NCBI RefSeq assembly: GCF_917563885.1
Contig: NZ_CAKJTG010000012.1
Span: 50,491 to 114,490, forward strand
DNA: 64,000 bases
Direction: 5' to 3'
DNA from: Pseudoneobacillus rhizosphaerae
GTDB lineage: Bacteria; Bacillota; Bacilli; Bacillales; Cytobacillaceae
Positions 35,892 to 44,571 of this stretch are shown here, piece after piece (the stretch's first letter is position 1; each line of letters begins with the position of its first letter). The notes beneath the pieces were generated by a model. That model was not told the DNA's origin. It did not search any database and worked only from the letters and a program-made list of their open reading frames with translations. A program made the translations under genes and the position numbers.

Positions 35892-35917
35892 CCCCACCAT
35901 CCACTGGTGGGGTTTTT
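35892..35917 (+). terminator. orphan intrinsic terminator
   Basis: CCCCACCA (35892-35899) pairs with TGGTGGGG (35905-35912), then T5. No plus-strand gene lies upstream of it within this intergenic region; helD is divergent. The 35726-35890 stretch holds only AT-rich sequence otherwise. Confidence 0.6.
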
Positions 35918-36024
35918 AATTTATATTCACCTACTCTTGATTAGTATCTATTATATTTCCAATTATATGAGAAAAAAATGAAATAGATTCTCAATATTGG
36001 GTTATACACATCCAACAACTTCCA

Positions 36025-36053
36025 TTGAATCCCTTAAATAAATCATGTAATAT
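36025..36053 (+). promoter_or_regulatory. sigma-A type promoter of the structured RNA
   Basis: TTGAAT (36025-36030), 17-bp spacer, TAATAT (36048-36053). Expected transcript start near 36060. Confidence 0.55.
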
Positions 36054-36059
36054 ACAAGT

Positions 36060-36298
36060 ATAAGCTGCATTGTACGTAACGATAATTAAGTTTTAACCTT
36101 TAAGCTGTAATAGGGAGTTTTTTTATCAAAGCGAAAATGACAAGCCTCTGTCTAGATGACATGGAGGACAAGCAGGAAGCTTTTTGCGAACACCCACTTT
36201 GAGGAGTGGTGGTTTAAAACTTTCTTATCACATAAATACGGCAAAGGCGGCAATTAAATACGACACTTAACCAGTTTCCAATCGGGAACTGGTTTTTT
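36060..36298 (+). ncRNA. structured non-coding RNA, possible 6S-type RNA
   Basis: The interval has a promoter, no convincing reading frame and an 11-bp terminator stem (36269-36279 with 36284-36294, then T6). The two ends pair: CCTTTaaGCTGTA (36097-36109) with TACGGCAAAGG (36237-36247), and TTAAG near 36086 with CTTAA near 36266, making a long closing stem around a large internal region. That region contains further hairpins (CCTCTGTC/GACATGGAGG; CCACT/AGTGG at 36193-36212). Size (~195-240 nt), rod-like closing stem and isolated position suggest 6S RNA, but the sequence does not match what I remember of the B. subtilis 6S-1 template region. Identity is therefore tentative. Confidence 0.5.
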
Positions 36299-36377
36299 AT
36301 TTATATATTTTCCGAGTAGAATAAATAAACTCATTACGGCGAACGATAATACAAAAATAAGCACGAGGAGTGTTCAT

Positions 36378-37484
36378 ATGAAAAAGGTTTCAATCCTAAT
36401 GTCGTTACTGGTATCTGGTTTTTTCTTATTCCCCCTAAACCAGCTATTAGCAGTTAATCAGCCTCAGCCTATTCAAAAGTATGAACCTATTAGGGGGATT
36501 TATGTTACGGCGTCTAATACAAAAGAACCTCAGTTTTCTAGGTTATTAAATTTAGTAAAGAATACTGATTTAAATGCTATGGTCATAGATATTAAGGACG
36601 ATCATGGTCATTTAACCTTTCTACCTCCCAAAAGCTCACCTTACCATTCAGTTAGCCATCCTTACATAAAGGATCCAAGTTCTCTCATGAGTACTTTAAA
36701 CGCAAACCAAGTTTATCCCATCGCGAGGATAGTTGTTTTCAAAGATAACGTATTACCCAAAACTAAACCGAATTTGTCATTCAAGACAAATAAAGGACTT
36801 TGGAAGAACAACAAGGGCGATTCTTTTACAAATCCATACTTAAAAGAGGTTTGGGATCATAATGTAGGGATTGCTATCGAAGCTGCTAAAATTGGATTTA
36901 AAGAAATCCAATTTGATTATGTAAGATTTCCAGAAAAGTTTGAGACCTTTGGGAATAAACTTACCTATAGTATGGGGAATTTTCAAGCTACAAAAGATGG
37001 TCGAGAACGAGTAAATGCTGTAACAGAATTCGTTAAATATGCTAGTGAAAAATTAAAGCCCTATAATGTGAAGGTTTCAGTCGATACTTTTGGGAATGCG
37101 ACCGTCATTCCTGAAGCTAAAGGAATTGGTCAAAACTTTTCGAGAATTGCTCAGCATGTAGACGTGATTTCCGCAATGATTTACCCTAGTCATTGGACTA
37201 CTATATTTGGTATTCAAAAACCAGATTTACAACCCTACCTTCTTGTAAAAGAGTATGCAAAGGTTGAAAATAATCGTCTACAAAAACTGGCAGACCCACC
37301 AACTTCCCGACCTTGGCTTCAAGACTTCAGTGCCACGTGGCTTGGAGCCGGTAACTATAAGGTATATGGAAAAAAAGAGATTGAAGATCAAATCCGCGCC
37401 TTACATTCGCAAGGAATAAATGAATTTTTACTCTGGAATGCTGGTAACAAATATACAGCAAACGTTGATTATACACCGTATTAA
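36378..37484 (+). CDS. secreted putative glycoside hydrolase, DUF4015 type
   Basis: 368 residues with a signal peptide (MKKVSILMSLLVSGFFLFPL.., cleavage near residue 25). The body is the DUF4015 TIM-barrel-like domain: IRGIYVTASNT, NAMVIDIKDDHGHLTF, IARIVVFKDN, FKEIQFDYVRFPE, VKVSVDTFGNAT, ISAMIYPSHW and NEFLLWNAGNKY. The Asp residues in QFDYVRFP and SVDTFG are plausible catalytic positions. It should act outside the cell on an unknown polysaccharide. GAGGAG precedes the ATG. Confidence 0.85.
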   Translation: MKKVSILMSLLVSGFFLFPLNQLLAVNQPQPIQKYEPIRGIYVTASNTKEPQFSRLLNLVKNTDLNAMVIDIKDDHGHLTFLPPKSSPYHSVSHPYIKDPSSLMSTLNANQVYPIARIVVFKDNVLPKTKPNLSFKTNKGLWKNNKGDSFTNPYLKEVWDHNVGIAIEAAKIGFKEIQFDYVRFPEKFETFGNKLTYSMGNFQATKDGRERVNAVTEFVKYASEKLKPYNVKVSVDTFGNATVIPEAKGIGQNFSRIAQHVDVISAMIYPSHWTTIFGIQKPDLQPYLLVKEYAKVENNRLQKLADPPTSRPWLQDFSATWLGAGNYKVYGKKEIEDQIRALHSQGINEFLLWNAGNKYTANVDYTPY

Positions 37485-37492
37485 TTCCCAAT

Positions 37493-37524
37493 AGGACAAC
37501 ATCAATTTGGATGTTGTCCTGTAT
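37493..37524 (+). terminator. hairpin after the DUF4015 gene
   Basis: AGGACAACATC (37493-37503) pairs with GATGTTGTCCT (37510-37520); only a modest T-tract follows. Confidence 0.65.
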
Positions 37525-37546
37525 TTAATGTTTAAAAGTCACTTGG

Positions 37547-37828
37547 TTATGACAAGTTATTCTTTTTCATTATTGTTATTTCACGTTGTAAGGAGTCGAT
37601 TTGGTTTTGCATTTTAGTTAATAGCTGTTCTTGATCCTGTTTCTCCTGATTAGTTTTTTTTTCTTCCTCGATGCCTTCTTCAATTAATATACCAGCAGAT
37701 ACTGTTGCTAACATGTCTCCTATCATCGAAATCACAGTCGCAACAAAAGCCAATCTTTCGCCAAAGGTTGGTCTTCTATTTTCAGTATTTTCCTCCTGTT
37801 TACTAAATAAATTACCACTTAACGGCAA
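37547..37828 (-). CDS. small protein with one hydrophobic helix and coiled coil
   Basis: 93 residues from a TTG start with GAGGGGGG eight bases upstream. A central hydrophobic stretch (LAFVATVISMIGDMLATVSAGI, ~26-47) may be a membrane helix. It is followed by an acidic/Gln-rich heptad region (EEEKKTNQEKQDQEQLLTKMQNQIDSLQREI) that should form a coiled coil. Similar small proteins occur in Bacillus without known role. It converges on the DUF4015 gene. Confidence 0.65.
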   Translation of the reverse strand: MPLSGNLFSKQEENTENRRPTFGERLAFVATVISMIGDMLATVSAGILIEEGIEEEKKTNQEKQDQEQLLTKMQNQIDSLQREITIMKKNNLS

Positions 37829-37924
37829 TCCAAACCCCCCTCAAATGCAAAATCCTTTTTGTATAATATGATATTTGCCCAATTTTGGTCAATGAATGAT
37901 AGTTGTTGCTAATCAAAAATATAT

Positions 37925-37954
37925 AAAAAAGCCACTGACATAGGTCAGCAGCCT
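37925..37954 (-). terminator. terminator of the 37965-38288 pseudogene
   Basis: GGCTgCTGAC / GTCAGtGGC arms with a CTAT loop, followed by T6 on the minus strand. Confidence 0.7.
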
Positions 37955-37964
37955 AACATTTACT

Positions 37965-38288
37965 TTATTTTGCTACAGCATCTTTAGCGAACGCCGTAAT
38001 AGTACGGGTAACTCCATCTGGACCTTTAACATTTCAGGATAGTTCATTTCCTTTAAATGTTGTTTCAAATGCATTAACTTGTAAACCTACTTTAAAATTC
38101 TCTTTCTTGGCAGTTTCGTTTTTTAATACATTACCAGTAAATGTGCTTCCCAATGCATTTACTGCAACAAAATTTTGATTGTGCTAGCCCCAAACAGCTG
38201 TAAATGTCCCATTTCCATTATTTATTACTTTATTAACAGTTGGTAGCAGTGCAGTATATTTTGGTGAATTAATAGAAGTAGTCTTCAT
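37965..38288 (-). pseudogene. gene for a ~107-residue WGxxNxN-type domain, broken by two in-frame stops
   Basis: Read on the minus strand from ATG 38288, one frame runs to TAA at 37965-37967 with only two interruptions: TAG at 38184-38186 and TGA at 38034-38036. The conceptual product contains NGNGTFTAVWG-stop-HNQNFVAVNALGSTFTG and ETTFKGNELS-stop-NVKGPDGVTRTITAF. By comparison with the bacterial YGYxNxN-type secreted domains it resembles, the stops replace a Tyr (WGYHNQN) and a Trp (LSWNVKG), each one base change away. The frame is otherwise intact and has its own terminator. This indicates recent loss, or two sequence errors. Confidence 0.7.
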
Positions 38289-38400
38289 TTATAGTCAATA
38301 TCTTAATGAACTCTTAATAAATTGTTCATATTTTGTTCATGTTTAGTTGCTAAAATAAAAATAGGTTAAAGGCAAGCCTTTTTGCATATCCCCCTTTTTT

Positions 38401-38431
38401 AGATATCCGGCATTTTGCCGGGTATCTTTTG
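38401..38431 (+). terminator. orphan plus-strand terminator
   Basis: AGATATCCGGC (38401-38411) pairs with GCCGGGTATCT (38417-38427), followed by TTTT. No plus-strand gene is seen upstream; a small AAAGG/CCTTT hairpin (about 38367-38381) lies just before it. The 38289-38400 stretch contains no open frame. Confidence 0.55.
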
Positions 38432-38484
38432 CCATTCTACCATTACCGCATTGAACTTTATCAAAAAAATCGAATTAACAACAA

Positions 38485-38524
38485 ATAAAAAAAGCTTACA
38501 GTGAGTTTCCCCCTGCAAGCTTTT
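38485..38524 (-). terminator. terminator of the S9 peptidase gene
   Basis: AAGCTTgCAG / CTGtAAGCTT arms (38513-38524 and 38491-38501) with a T-run on the minus strand. Confidence 0.75.
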
Positions 38525-38530
38525 CATTTA

Positions 38531-40318
38531 TTAAATAAATCGGTCAAAAAATTCTAAAACAGCCCGGTAAACCTTCATCTCGTTTTCTTTCTTCGAAAAT
38601 CCGTGTCCTTCATCATCTAGAACAATATATTCAACGTTACCATCATTATTTTGAAGTGCTTCTACAATTTTATCAGATTCAGCCTTTACTACACGAGGGT
38701 CCATCGCCCCTTGAATAACCAGCATAGGTTTTACCATTCCATTTAGATAAGTAATTGGCGAGTACTCGATTAGCTTCTCACGGTCTTTAACCGGATCTCC
38801 TACCCATTGGTTCATAATAGGCTTCCAATGCTCTGGAACAGATTCAATAAAGGAGAATAAATCACTCGGTCCAAAGATATCTACAACAGCTTTGAAATAC
38901 TCGGCATGACGTCCATGAAGAAGTAAAGCCATGTAACCTCCATAACTTCCACCCATTAGAAGGATTTTGTCCCGGTCTGCAAAGCCATTATTAATTAGAA
39001 ATTCAAGTCCTGCCACATTATCTAGACGCGGACCATAACCCCAATCACCTTCAATCATTTTGGTAAACTTCAATCCATAGCCTGTTGAACCACGGAAGTT
39101 TGGTGCAAAAATGCTATATCCTCTATTCACCAAAAATTGGAACAAGGAACGGAACTGTTTTCTTTCTGCTGCTTGAGGACCACCGTGTGGCCAAAGAATG
39201 ACATGACCATTACTAGTTTCTTCTTTAGCTTTAAAAAATAATGACTCAATTTCCAGACCATCATATGATGCATAAGATAACACTTCAGGTTCTACTAAAT
39301 CCTCTGTTGCTACTCCCGGCACACCATAATTGGTTAACGACTCCCAATTTGATTCATTTACCTCTTTTTTATAAATATTAAAAGGACGAGTAGCGGAACG
39401 AGAAAGAAGGTAAAGGTTTCCGCTTTCTGTAACCACTAATTTCTCCACGATACTTGCTGGCGTATCAATTGAAGTTAAATTACCGCTTTGTAAGTCAAAT
39501 TGGTAAAGAAAATCCTCAACACCTTTGGATGTAACAAGGTAAAGTGCATTTCTCTCTTTATCAAATTTTATTTCAGTAAAGTCTTCGCCATCTTTTGAAA
39601 AAACTTTCGTGAATTCTTTTGAGTTCAAATTAAACTTAGCCAAATAGGACATATCATCCATGTAGTTGGTAATTAAATAAATTTCTTCCTCGGAAACAAA
39701 AATAGCTCCTGAAACGGTATGTTGAGGTTCTGTTTCAGGTGTAAGTAAAATCTCTTCACCATCACGTTTCACATAAGCAAGTGCGTAAGTATTTGCAAAA
39801 TGCTTTACATATAAAAAGCTCTTTTCTTCCGGACTTGTTGTGACTAGGAAGGTTCCAGCAGAATCACCATCGACAACGACCACTTCTTCTTCAGTTTCTA
39901 GGTTATAGCAATAAGCCTTCAAATATGTTGGGTCATCTTTTGAAGAGGTATAATATAAGCGATTTCCATCTTTTGATAGGAATGGACCCATATGACGATG
40001 GCCTTCTTGTACCCTAAGCGGCTTTAATTCTCCACCTTTTGGAGGAATTGCATAAAGCTGTGCATTTTCATCCCCATCTTTATCAAAACCTACAACAACA
40101 TAACGTCCTTGTTTATCAAAAGCGATTCCGTGACTACTTTGATCTATAAAGGTTAAAGGGTAAGGAAAAGTGTTTGGTAAATCCATTGCCCACAAATTAA
40201 ATTTTCCACTTAAGTTCGTGCTAAAAATAAGCTGTGATTCGTCGTGATTGACTGAAAAATCTTGAATCGCATATGTACGGAAAAACTGTTCAACATCTGG
40301 CTTTTTGAATGTTATCAT
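38531..40318 (-). CDS. S9-family serine peptidase (prolyl oligopeptidase/acylaminoacyl peptidase type)
   Basis: 595 residues: an N-terminal beta-propeller (~1-330, repeated short strands such as LIFSTNLSGKFNLWAMDLP) and a C-terminal alpha/beta hydrolase. The catalytic triad is Ser ~456 in GGSYGG, Asp ~538 in GAMDPRV and His ~569 in DDEGHGF. The family cleaves short peptides or acylated N-terminal residues in the cytoplasm; there is no signal peptide. It is monocistronic with its own terminator. Confidence 0.9.
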   Translation of the reverse strand: MITFKKPDVEQFFRTYAIQDFSVNHDESQLIFSTNLSGKFNLWAMDLPNTFPYPLTFIDQSSHGIAFDKQGRYVVVGFDKDGDENAQLYAIPPKGGELKPLRVQEGHRHMGPFLSKDGNRLYYTSSKDDPTYLKAYCYNLETEEEVVVVDGDSAGTFLVTTSPEEKSFLYVKHFANTYALAYVKRDGEEILLTPETEPQHTVSGAIFVSEEEIYLITNYMDDMSYLAKFNLNSKEFTKVFSKDGEDFTEIKFDKERNALYLVTSKGVEDFLYQFDLQSGNLTSIDTPASIVEKLVVTESGNLYLLSRSATRPFNIYKKEVNESNWESLTNYGVPGVATEDLVEPEVLSYASYDGLEIESLFFKAKEETSNGHVILWPHGGPQAAERKQFRSLFQFLVNRGYSIFAPNFRGSTGYGLKFTKMIEGDWGYGPRLDNVAGLEFLINNGFADRDKILLMGGSYGGYMALLLHGRHAEYFKAVVDIFGPSDLFSFIESVPEHWKPIMNQWVGDPVKDREKLIEYSPITYLNGMVKPMLVIQGAMDPRVVKAESDKIVEALQNNDGNVEYIVLDDEGHGFSKKENEMKVYRAVLEFFDRFI

Positions 40319-40527
40319 ACTATAACCTCATTTCAATTGGATTCTCTAATATGTATTCTAGGAAAATGGTTCTAATTCCTGCTGGATTATTTCGAATATT
40401 GAAATTGAATAAGTGGAAACAAATAGTGTTGAGCCCTTCCATTACTCCATATTGGATAAATAATGAGTTTACTATATCTACAATATGTTAATATAGAAAT
40501 ACAATATTTAAGGAGGAACTTCTCAAA

Positions 40528-41271
40528 ATGAATTCGATTGAACAAAACGGGGAAAAGGTTGCACGGTTTGAGGCGGCCTTTAATCGGATCCATGAAAAAT
40601 TGAAGGAGCTTGTAAAGGAAACGCACGAGCATGCTGCTTATAGCGATGTTTTATACGGAGCTCGGAAATTGCACAATGTTGTCCGATATAATTATGAAAA
40701 CTTAAAACAATTTGGCTATCTACGCAATGCCATAGTTCATAAGAAGATTCGTGAAGATTTCTATATCGCTGAACCACATGATAAGGTTGTTGAAGAAATT
40801 GAACGAATAAGTGGTATTTTGCTCCAACCACCACTTGCCCTTTCAGTGGCATCTCAACCAGTTAAATCCTATAGTCCACAAACATCACTTATTGAAATAT
40901 TAAGAATGATGGATGAAAAAGGGTATTCACAATTTCCTATTTATGCTGAAAATGCTTTCCAAGGTTTATTAACTGACGGAGGTATTGCGAAATGGTTATC
41001 CCGAAATTTGATCGGAAAATTAGCTAATCTTGAAGGCGTAACTGCCGCTGATTTAATACCATTAGAGAAAAATCATAGTGTTAAATTCTTATCTCGTAAT
41101 AGTTCCATTTATGACTTGGAAGCCATTTTTGAAAAAAGCTTTGAAGAAAATAAAAAATTAAAAGCGATCCTCATTACAGAACATGGTTCCAGGAACCAGA
41201 AGCCTATTGGTATTGTTACAACTTGGGACCTCGTTAGAATTGACCATGCTACTTTTATTAGTTCAATATAA
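40528..41271 (+). CDS. CBS-domain protein
   Basis: 247 residues. The N-terminal ~115 residues are helical (an HEPN-like or coiled region with RKLHNVVRYNYENLKQFGYLRNAIVH). The C-terminal part holds two CBS motifs: SLIEILRMMDEKGYSQFPIYAENAFQGLLTDGGIAKWL and SSIYDLEAIFEKSFEENKKLKAILITE..PIGIVTTWDLVRI. CBS pairs bind adenine nucleotides and regulate attached functions. RNAIVH recalls HEPN/DUF86-type RxxxxH elements, which is speculative. AAGGAGG precedes the ATG. Confidence 0.75.
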   Translation: MNSIEQNGEKVARFEAAFNRIHEKLKELVKETHEHAAYSDVLYGARKLHNVVRYNYENLKQFGYLRNAIVHKKIREDFYIAEPHDKVVEEIERISGILLQPPLALSVASQPVKSYSPQTSLIEILRMMDEKGYSQFPIYAENAFQGLLTDGGIAKWLSRNLIGKLANLEGVTAADLIPLEKNHSVKFLSRNSSIYDLEAIFEKSFEENKKLKAILITEHGSRNQKPIGIVTTWDLVRIDHATFISSI

Positions 41272-41346
41272 CTTTGTTTACCTTTACAGTACTTATTAAC
41301 TCTAACTCCAACTCCATTTAGTTACCACTATAGTTTAATAAACCTC

Positions 41347-41386
41347 AAAAAGATGATTGTGACTTTCTATGCACAATCATCTTTTT
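41347..41386. terminator. bidirectional terminator of the CBS gene and the B12 operon
   Basis: A perfect 15-bp stem, AAAAAGATGATTGTG (41347-41361) with CACAATCATCTTTTT (41372-41386). It overlaps the stop codon of the S-component gene. Confidence 0.85.
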
Positions 41387-42080
41387 ATTTTTCCATTAAC
41401 CCATATTTCCTTTTAAATCGAGTAAGGATTTTTATCCAAGATTTACTAAATAGTACTAAAAAAATAACATTTGAGATTGAATGGAAGAAGTCAAACAACA
41501 CACTACTTGCTAAATATGTATAAATAGATTTAATATTTAGAGCTTCTCCTGATTGAGCAATGGCGAGTAAGGACCACAAATTCATGATCCAACCAAATAA
41601 GAACCCCCAGACGATGCCAAATATAATCTTCCCTTTTAAAGTAGACATCAACCTAGATTGATTAAATAGACCTGCTGTTAATCCAACCAATCCCCATGCC
41701 ATCATTTGCCAAGGTGTCCAAGGTCCCTGTCCTAAGATCATGTTTGAGGCTAAAGCAGCTATAACCCCAATCATAAAGCCACTTTCTGCTCCAAAGACTA
41801 ATCCAGAGATCATGATGACAAAGGTTGTCGGCTGCACACTTGGAATACTAGCAAAAGGTATACGTCCTACTGCTGCAATGGCAGCTAACACGGCTAAAAG
41901 GACCAATTCTCTCGCTTCCATTTTCCTTTTTTCAAACCGAAGAATAATAAATAGAAATGAAATAAGGACAAAGCCAAAGCTAAGGAGCAAATAATTATCG
42001 CTATAACGGAGGGATAGCCACAATAGACCGACCATAAAAATAAAGAGACCAGCATATACTATTTTACTTCTTATTTGCAT
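41385..42080 (-). CDS. ECF transporter S component, probable cobalamin specificity (CbrT-like)
   Basis: 231 residues, about eight membrane helices. The conserved S-component face is visible in ELVLLAVLAAIAAVGR, SVQPTTFVIMISGLVFG and ASNMILGQGPWTPWQMMAWGLVG; the last is typical of cobalamin-type S components (CbrT group). It binds the vitamin and toppled by EcfT-EcfA delivers it to the cytoplasm. It is the last gene of the riboswitch-controlled operon and overlaps the ATPase gene by 10 bp. Specificity is inferred from the riboswitch and segment similarity. Confidence 0.85.
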   Translation of the reverse strand: MQIRSKIVYAGLFIFMVGLLWLSLRYSDNYLLLSFGFVLISFLFIILRFEKRKMEARELVLLAVLAAIAAVGRIPFASIPSVQPTTFVIMISGLVFGAESGFMIGVIAALASNMILGQGPWTPWQMMAWGLVGLTAGLFNQSRLMSTLKGKIIFGIVWGFLFGWIMNLWSLLAIAQSGEALNIKSIYTYLASSVLFDFFHSISNVIFLVLFSKSWIKILTRFKRKYGLMEK

Positions 42081-43711
42081 AGCGAAATAGCCTCCCCTAA
42101 AGTCACTATTTCCTTATCAGGAAGATGCCTAAATAGTCGCTGCACCATTGTAGTATAAAAGTAATTTCCTTTAAAAAATTCCTTTGGCTCATTTTCTGAA
42201 GTAATATTACCTTGAAACATCATCCCACATTTCGTGGCATTCTGAGCAGCAAATTCAATATCATGAGTGGACATGACGACTGTTATACCCTCTTCTTGTA
42301 AATTATGTAGGATTTTAGAAAAGCTGTCCTTTGATATAGGATCTAGCCCTTTTGTTGGCTCATCAAGTAAAAGAATATCCGGTTTTCTTAAGAGCACACA
42401 TGCTAATGCAGCTTTTTGTAGCTCTCCACCACTTAAATCATATGGATGATTATGTAAGAGATGAGATATTCCTAAACGTTGAAGTAAGTTATTCACTTCA
42501 GTTTGATTGGTGATGTTCCATTTTTGCATCGTATCATTTATTTCTTTCTCTACCGAGTCATGTACAAAAAATATTTTTGGATTTTGTGGTAAATAGCCTA
42601 CTTTTTTAGCTATCTCTAATGATTTCCATGCTTTTAAAGGCTTATCCAAAAGGGTAACTTTACCATTAATCGGCTTCAAAATTCCTACTAAAATCTTTAA
42701 TAAGGTCGATTTACCAGATCCATTTCCACCTAGTAACGCGTATATTTCGCCTTTATTTAAGGTGAAATCTAATTCATTTAAGACAGCGGCTCCTTCTTTT
42801 CGGTATTGGAAAAGGAGATCTTTTACTTCTAGTAGTTTCTTATCTTGTATTTCCTTATGGGCTCTATTTTCTTTACTTTGGCCAATCAAATTTAGTTCTT
42901 GTACCCAGTTTCGCCCTTCTTTTACAGACAACGGTATATCCCTTCGATTTTCCTTTTTGGTAGTACTTAAATAAAGCGTCGGAATATTAGGGATAAAGGG
43001 CTGCTCTTGTGAGTCCCAAATTGTTTCGATCACCTGTTTGGGCTCACCTTCTGCAATACATTTTCCATTTTTCAACAGAACAATCTTATCAGCAATTGTG
43101 AAAACATCATCAAGCCGGTGTTCAGCTAGGATGATTGTCATACCGAATTCCTCATTAAGACGAACAAGCATATCTAAAAATTCTCTAGCACTAACAGGAT
43201 CAAGTTGTGCGGTCGGTTCATCTAGAAGTAAAATATCTGGTTGCATTAAGAGAACAGATGCTAAATTAATTTGTTGCTTCATCCCACCAGAAAGCTCATG
43301 CGTTTTTCGATGAAGTAAAGATTCGGCCCCGAAGAAGTGAACCATTTCAGCAACCCTACTTCTCATTTCATTCGTCATTACGCCCATATTTTCAAGTCCA
43401 AATACGACTTCGTGTAAAACATCATCTGCTACCACTTGATTTTCTGGATCCTGAAATACAAATCCAACCTGACTTGAAGGCATTCCATCCTGAGATAGGC
43501 TATGTCCATTAATCATCATTTCACCTTTTAACACACCATGTGGCTGAATCTCCTTCTTTAACAAACGTAGAACCGTACTTTTTCCAGAGCCTGAAGACCC
43601 AAAAAGCACAACAAATTCGCCTTTTTCTATGGAAAGGGAGAAATCATCAATGGCTGCGTTATCCGCTGAGGGGTAGGTAAAGGATACATGTTTTAATTCA
43701 ATAAACGCCAT
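42071..43711 (-). CDS. fused double ATPase of the ECF transporter (EcfA-EcfA')
   Basis: 546 residues with two ABC ATPase domains in one chain. Domain 1 has Walker A GSSGSGKST (~35-43), signature LSGGMKQQ and DILLLDEPTAQLDP; domain 2 has GGNGSGKST (~330), signature LSGGELQK and DILLLDEPTKGLDP. Both carry Q-loops and switch histidines (AEHR, STHD). In most ECF modules these are two separate genes (ecfA1, ecfA2). It overlaps both neighbours (19 bp with EcfT, 10 bp with S). It powers cobalamin import. Confidence 0.9.
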   Translation of the reverse strand: MAFIELKHVSFTYPSADNAAIDDFSLSIEKGEFVVLFGSSGSGKSTVLRLLKKEIQPHGVLKGEMMINGHSLSQDGMPSSQVGFVFQDPENQVVADDVLHEVVFGLENMGVMTNEMRSRVAEMVHFFGAESLLHRKTHELSGGMKQQINLASVLLMQPDILLLDEPTAQLDPVSAREFLDMLVRLNEEFGMTIILAEHRLDDVFTIADKIVLLKNGKCIAEGEPKQVIETIWDSQEQPFIPNIPTLYLSTTKKENRRDIPLSVKEGRNWVQELNLIGQSKENRAHKEIQDKKLLEVKDLLFQYRKEGAAVLNELDFTLNKGEIYALLGGNGSGKSTLLKILVGILKPINGKVTLLDKPLKAWKSLEIAKKVGYLPQNPKIFFVHDSVEKEINDTMQKWNITNQTEVNNLLQRLGISHLLHNHPYDLSGGELQKAALACVLLRKPDILLLDEPTKGLDPISKDSFSKILHNLQEEGITVVMSTHDIEFAAQNATKCGMMFQGNITSENEPKEFFKGNYFYTTMVQRLFRHLPDKEIVTLGEAISLCK

Positions 43712-44571
43712 CGGATAACCTCTCCAATCTCAACTAAAAGTGGAAAACATAAAAACAAAGCATACACAAGTAAAATGAAATATTCTACTGGTACAAGCCC
43801 AATAGATTCCATGAGCGGATATATTGTCAATGTCCCTAAGCCAGTAAATCGACCATAAAGACAAATAGATAACAGGATTACTAAAAAAAGAAGTGTCAAG
43901 CTATCCTTCTTATTTAATCGGAAATATTCATAGGTAGATCGTTTTTTCTGTCCGTATCCTCTTGCCTTCATGGAATCTGCCGTTTGAATCGCTTCTTCTA
44001 ATGAGTAGGTAAGTAGAATTTGGACATAAAGCATCCCCTTTTTGATTCGTTCCTTCCAAGGACCTTGTTTAACGGATATCCCTTTGCTAACTTGAACGGC
44101 CGCTATTTCATCTAATCGTCTTCTCATTAATGGAATAAACCTAAGTGTCAGCATCAGTAAAATTGCAAACTGTGGTAAAAACTTTGAAAATAAAAATAAT
44201 AACTTGTTAGGCGTCATTACTTCGTTATACGAAATAAACAACATCAGCACGCTAATAATTGATAGTGCTGACATTCCTCCATATAGTGAGGCTTCTAAAG
44301 TAACACGATGTCCCATTACCTCAAATAAGACGTGTCTACCTCTTTCATTAAACAGAGGATTGATTAGAAAAATCAATATTCCCGTTGTAAACATAAAGAA
44401 TAGCCATTGCTTCATATGATTAAAGCAATCGTTAAAAAAATGAAATGTTATTAAAATAGAAAATGCTACAAATAAAAATATAGGATGCTGATTAATCATT
44501 ACCAAGAGAATAGCACCCATATAATAGCTAAAGTTAACTATAGGGTGAAACGCATAAAATCGACCTTTCAT
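43693..44571 (-). CDS. ECF transporter transmembrane component EcfT
   Basis: 292 residues with five to six membrane helices. The coupling-helix motifs are AIQTADSMKARGYG (an A-R-G signature at residues ~195-206) and the upstream LRFIPLMRRRLDEIAAVQVSKG segment, both standard for EcfT. It connects the S component with the ATPase pair. Start overlaps the stop of the DUF4430 lipoprotein gene by 4 bp (ATGA). Confidence 0.9.
   Translation of the reverse strand: MKGRFYAFHPIVNFSYYMGAILLVMINQHPIFLFVAFSILITFHFFNDCFNHMKQWLFFMFTTGILIFLINPLFNERGRHVLFEVMGHRVTLEASLYGGMSALSIISVLMLFISYNEVMTPNKLLFLFSKFLPQFAILLMLTLRFIPLMRRRLDEIAAVQVSKGISVKQGPWKERIKKGMLYVQILLTYSLEEAIQTADSMKARGYGQKKRSTYEYFRLNKKDSLTLLFLVILLSICLYGRFTGLGTLTIYPLMESIGLVPVEYFILLVYALFLCFPLLVEIGEVIRWRLLN

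Noticed and set aside
38034..38036. In-frame TGA as a selenocysteine codon, given SelB in the window
   Set aside because: The family pattern expects Trp there, a TAG interrupts the same frame upstream, and no SECIS-like hairpin directly follows the TGA.
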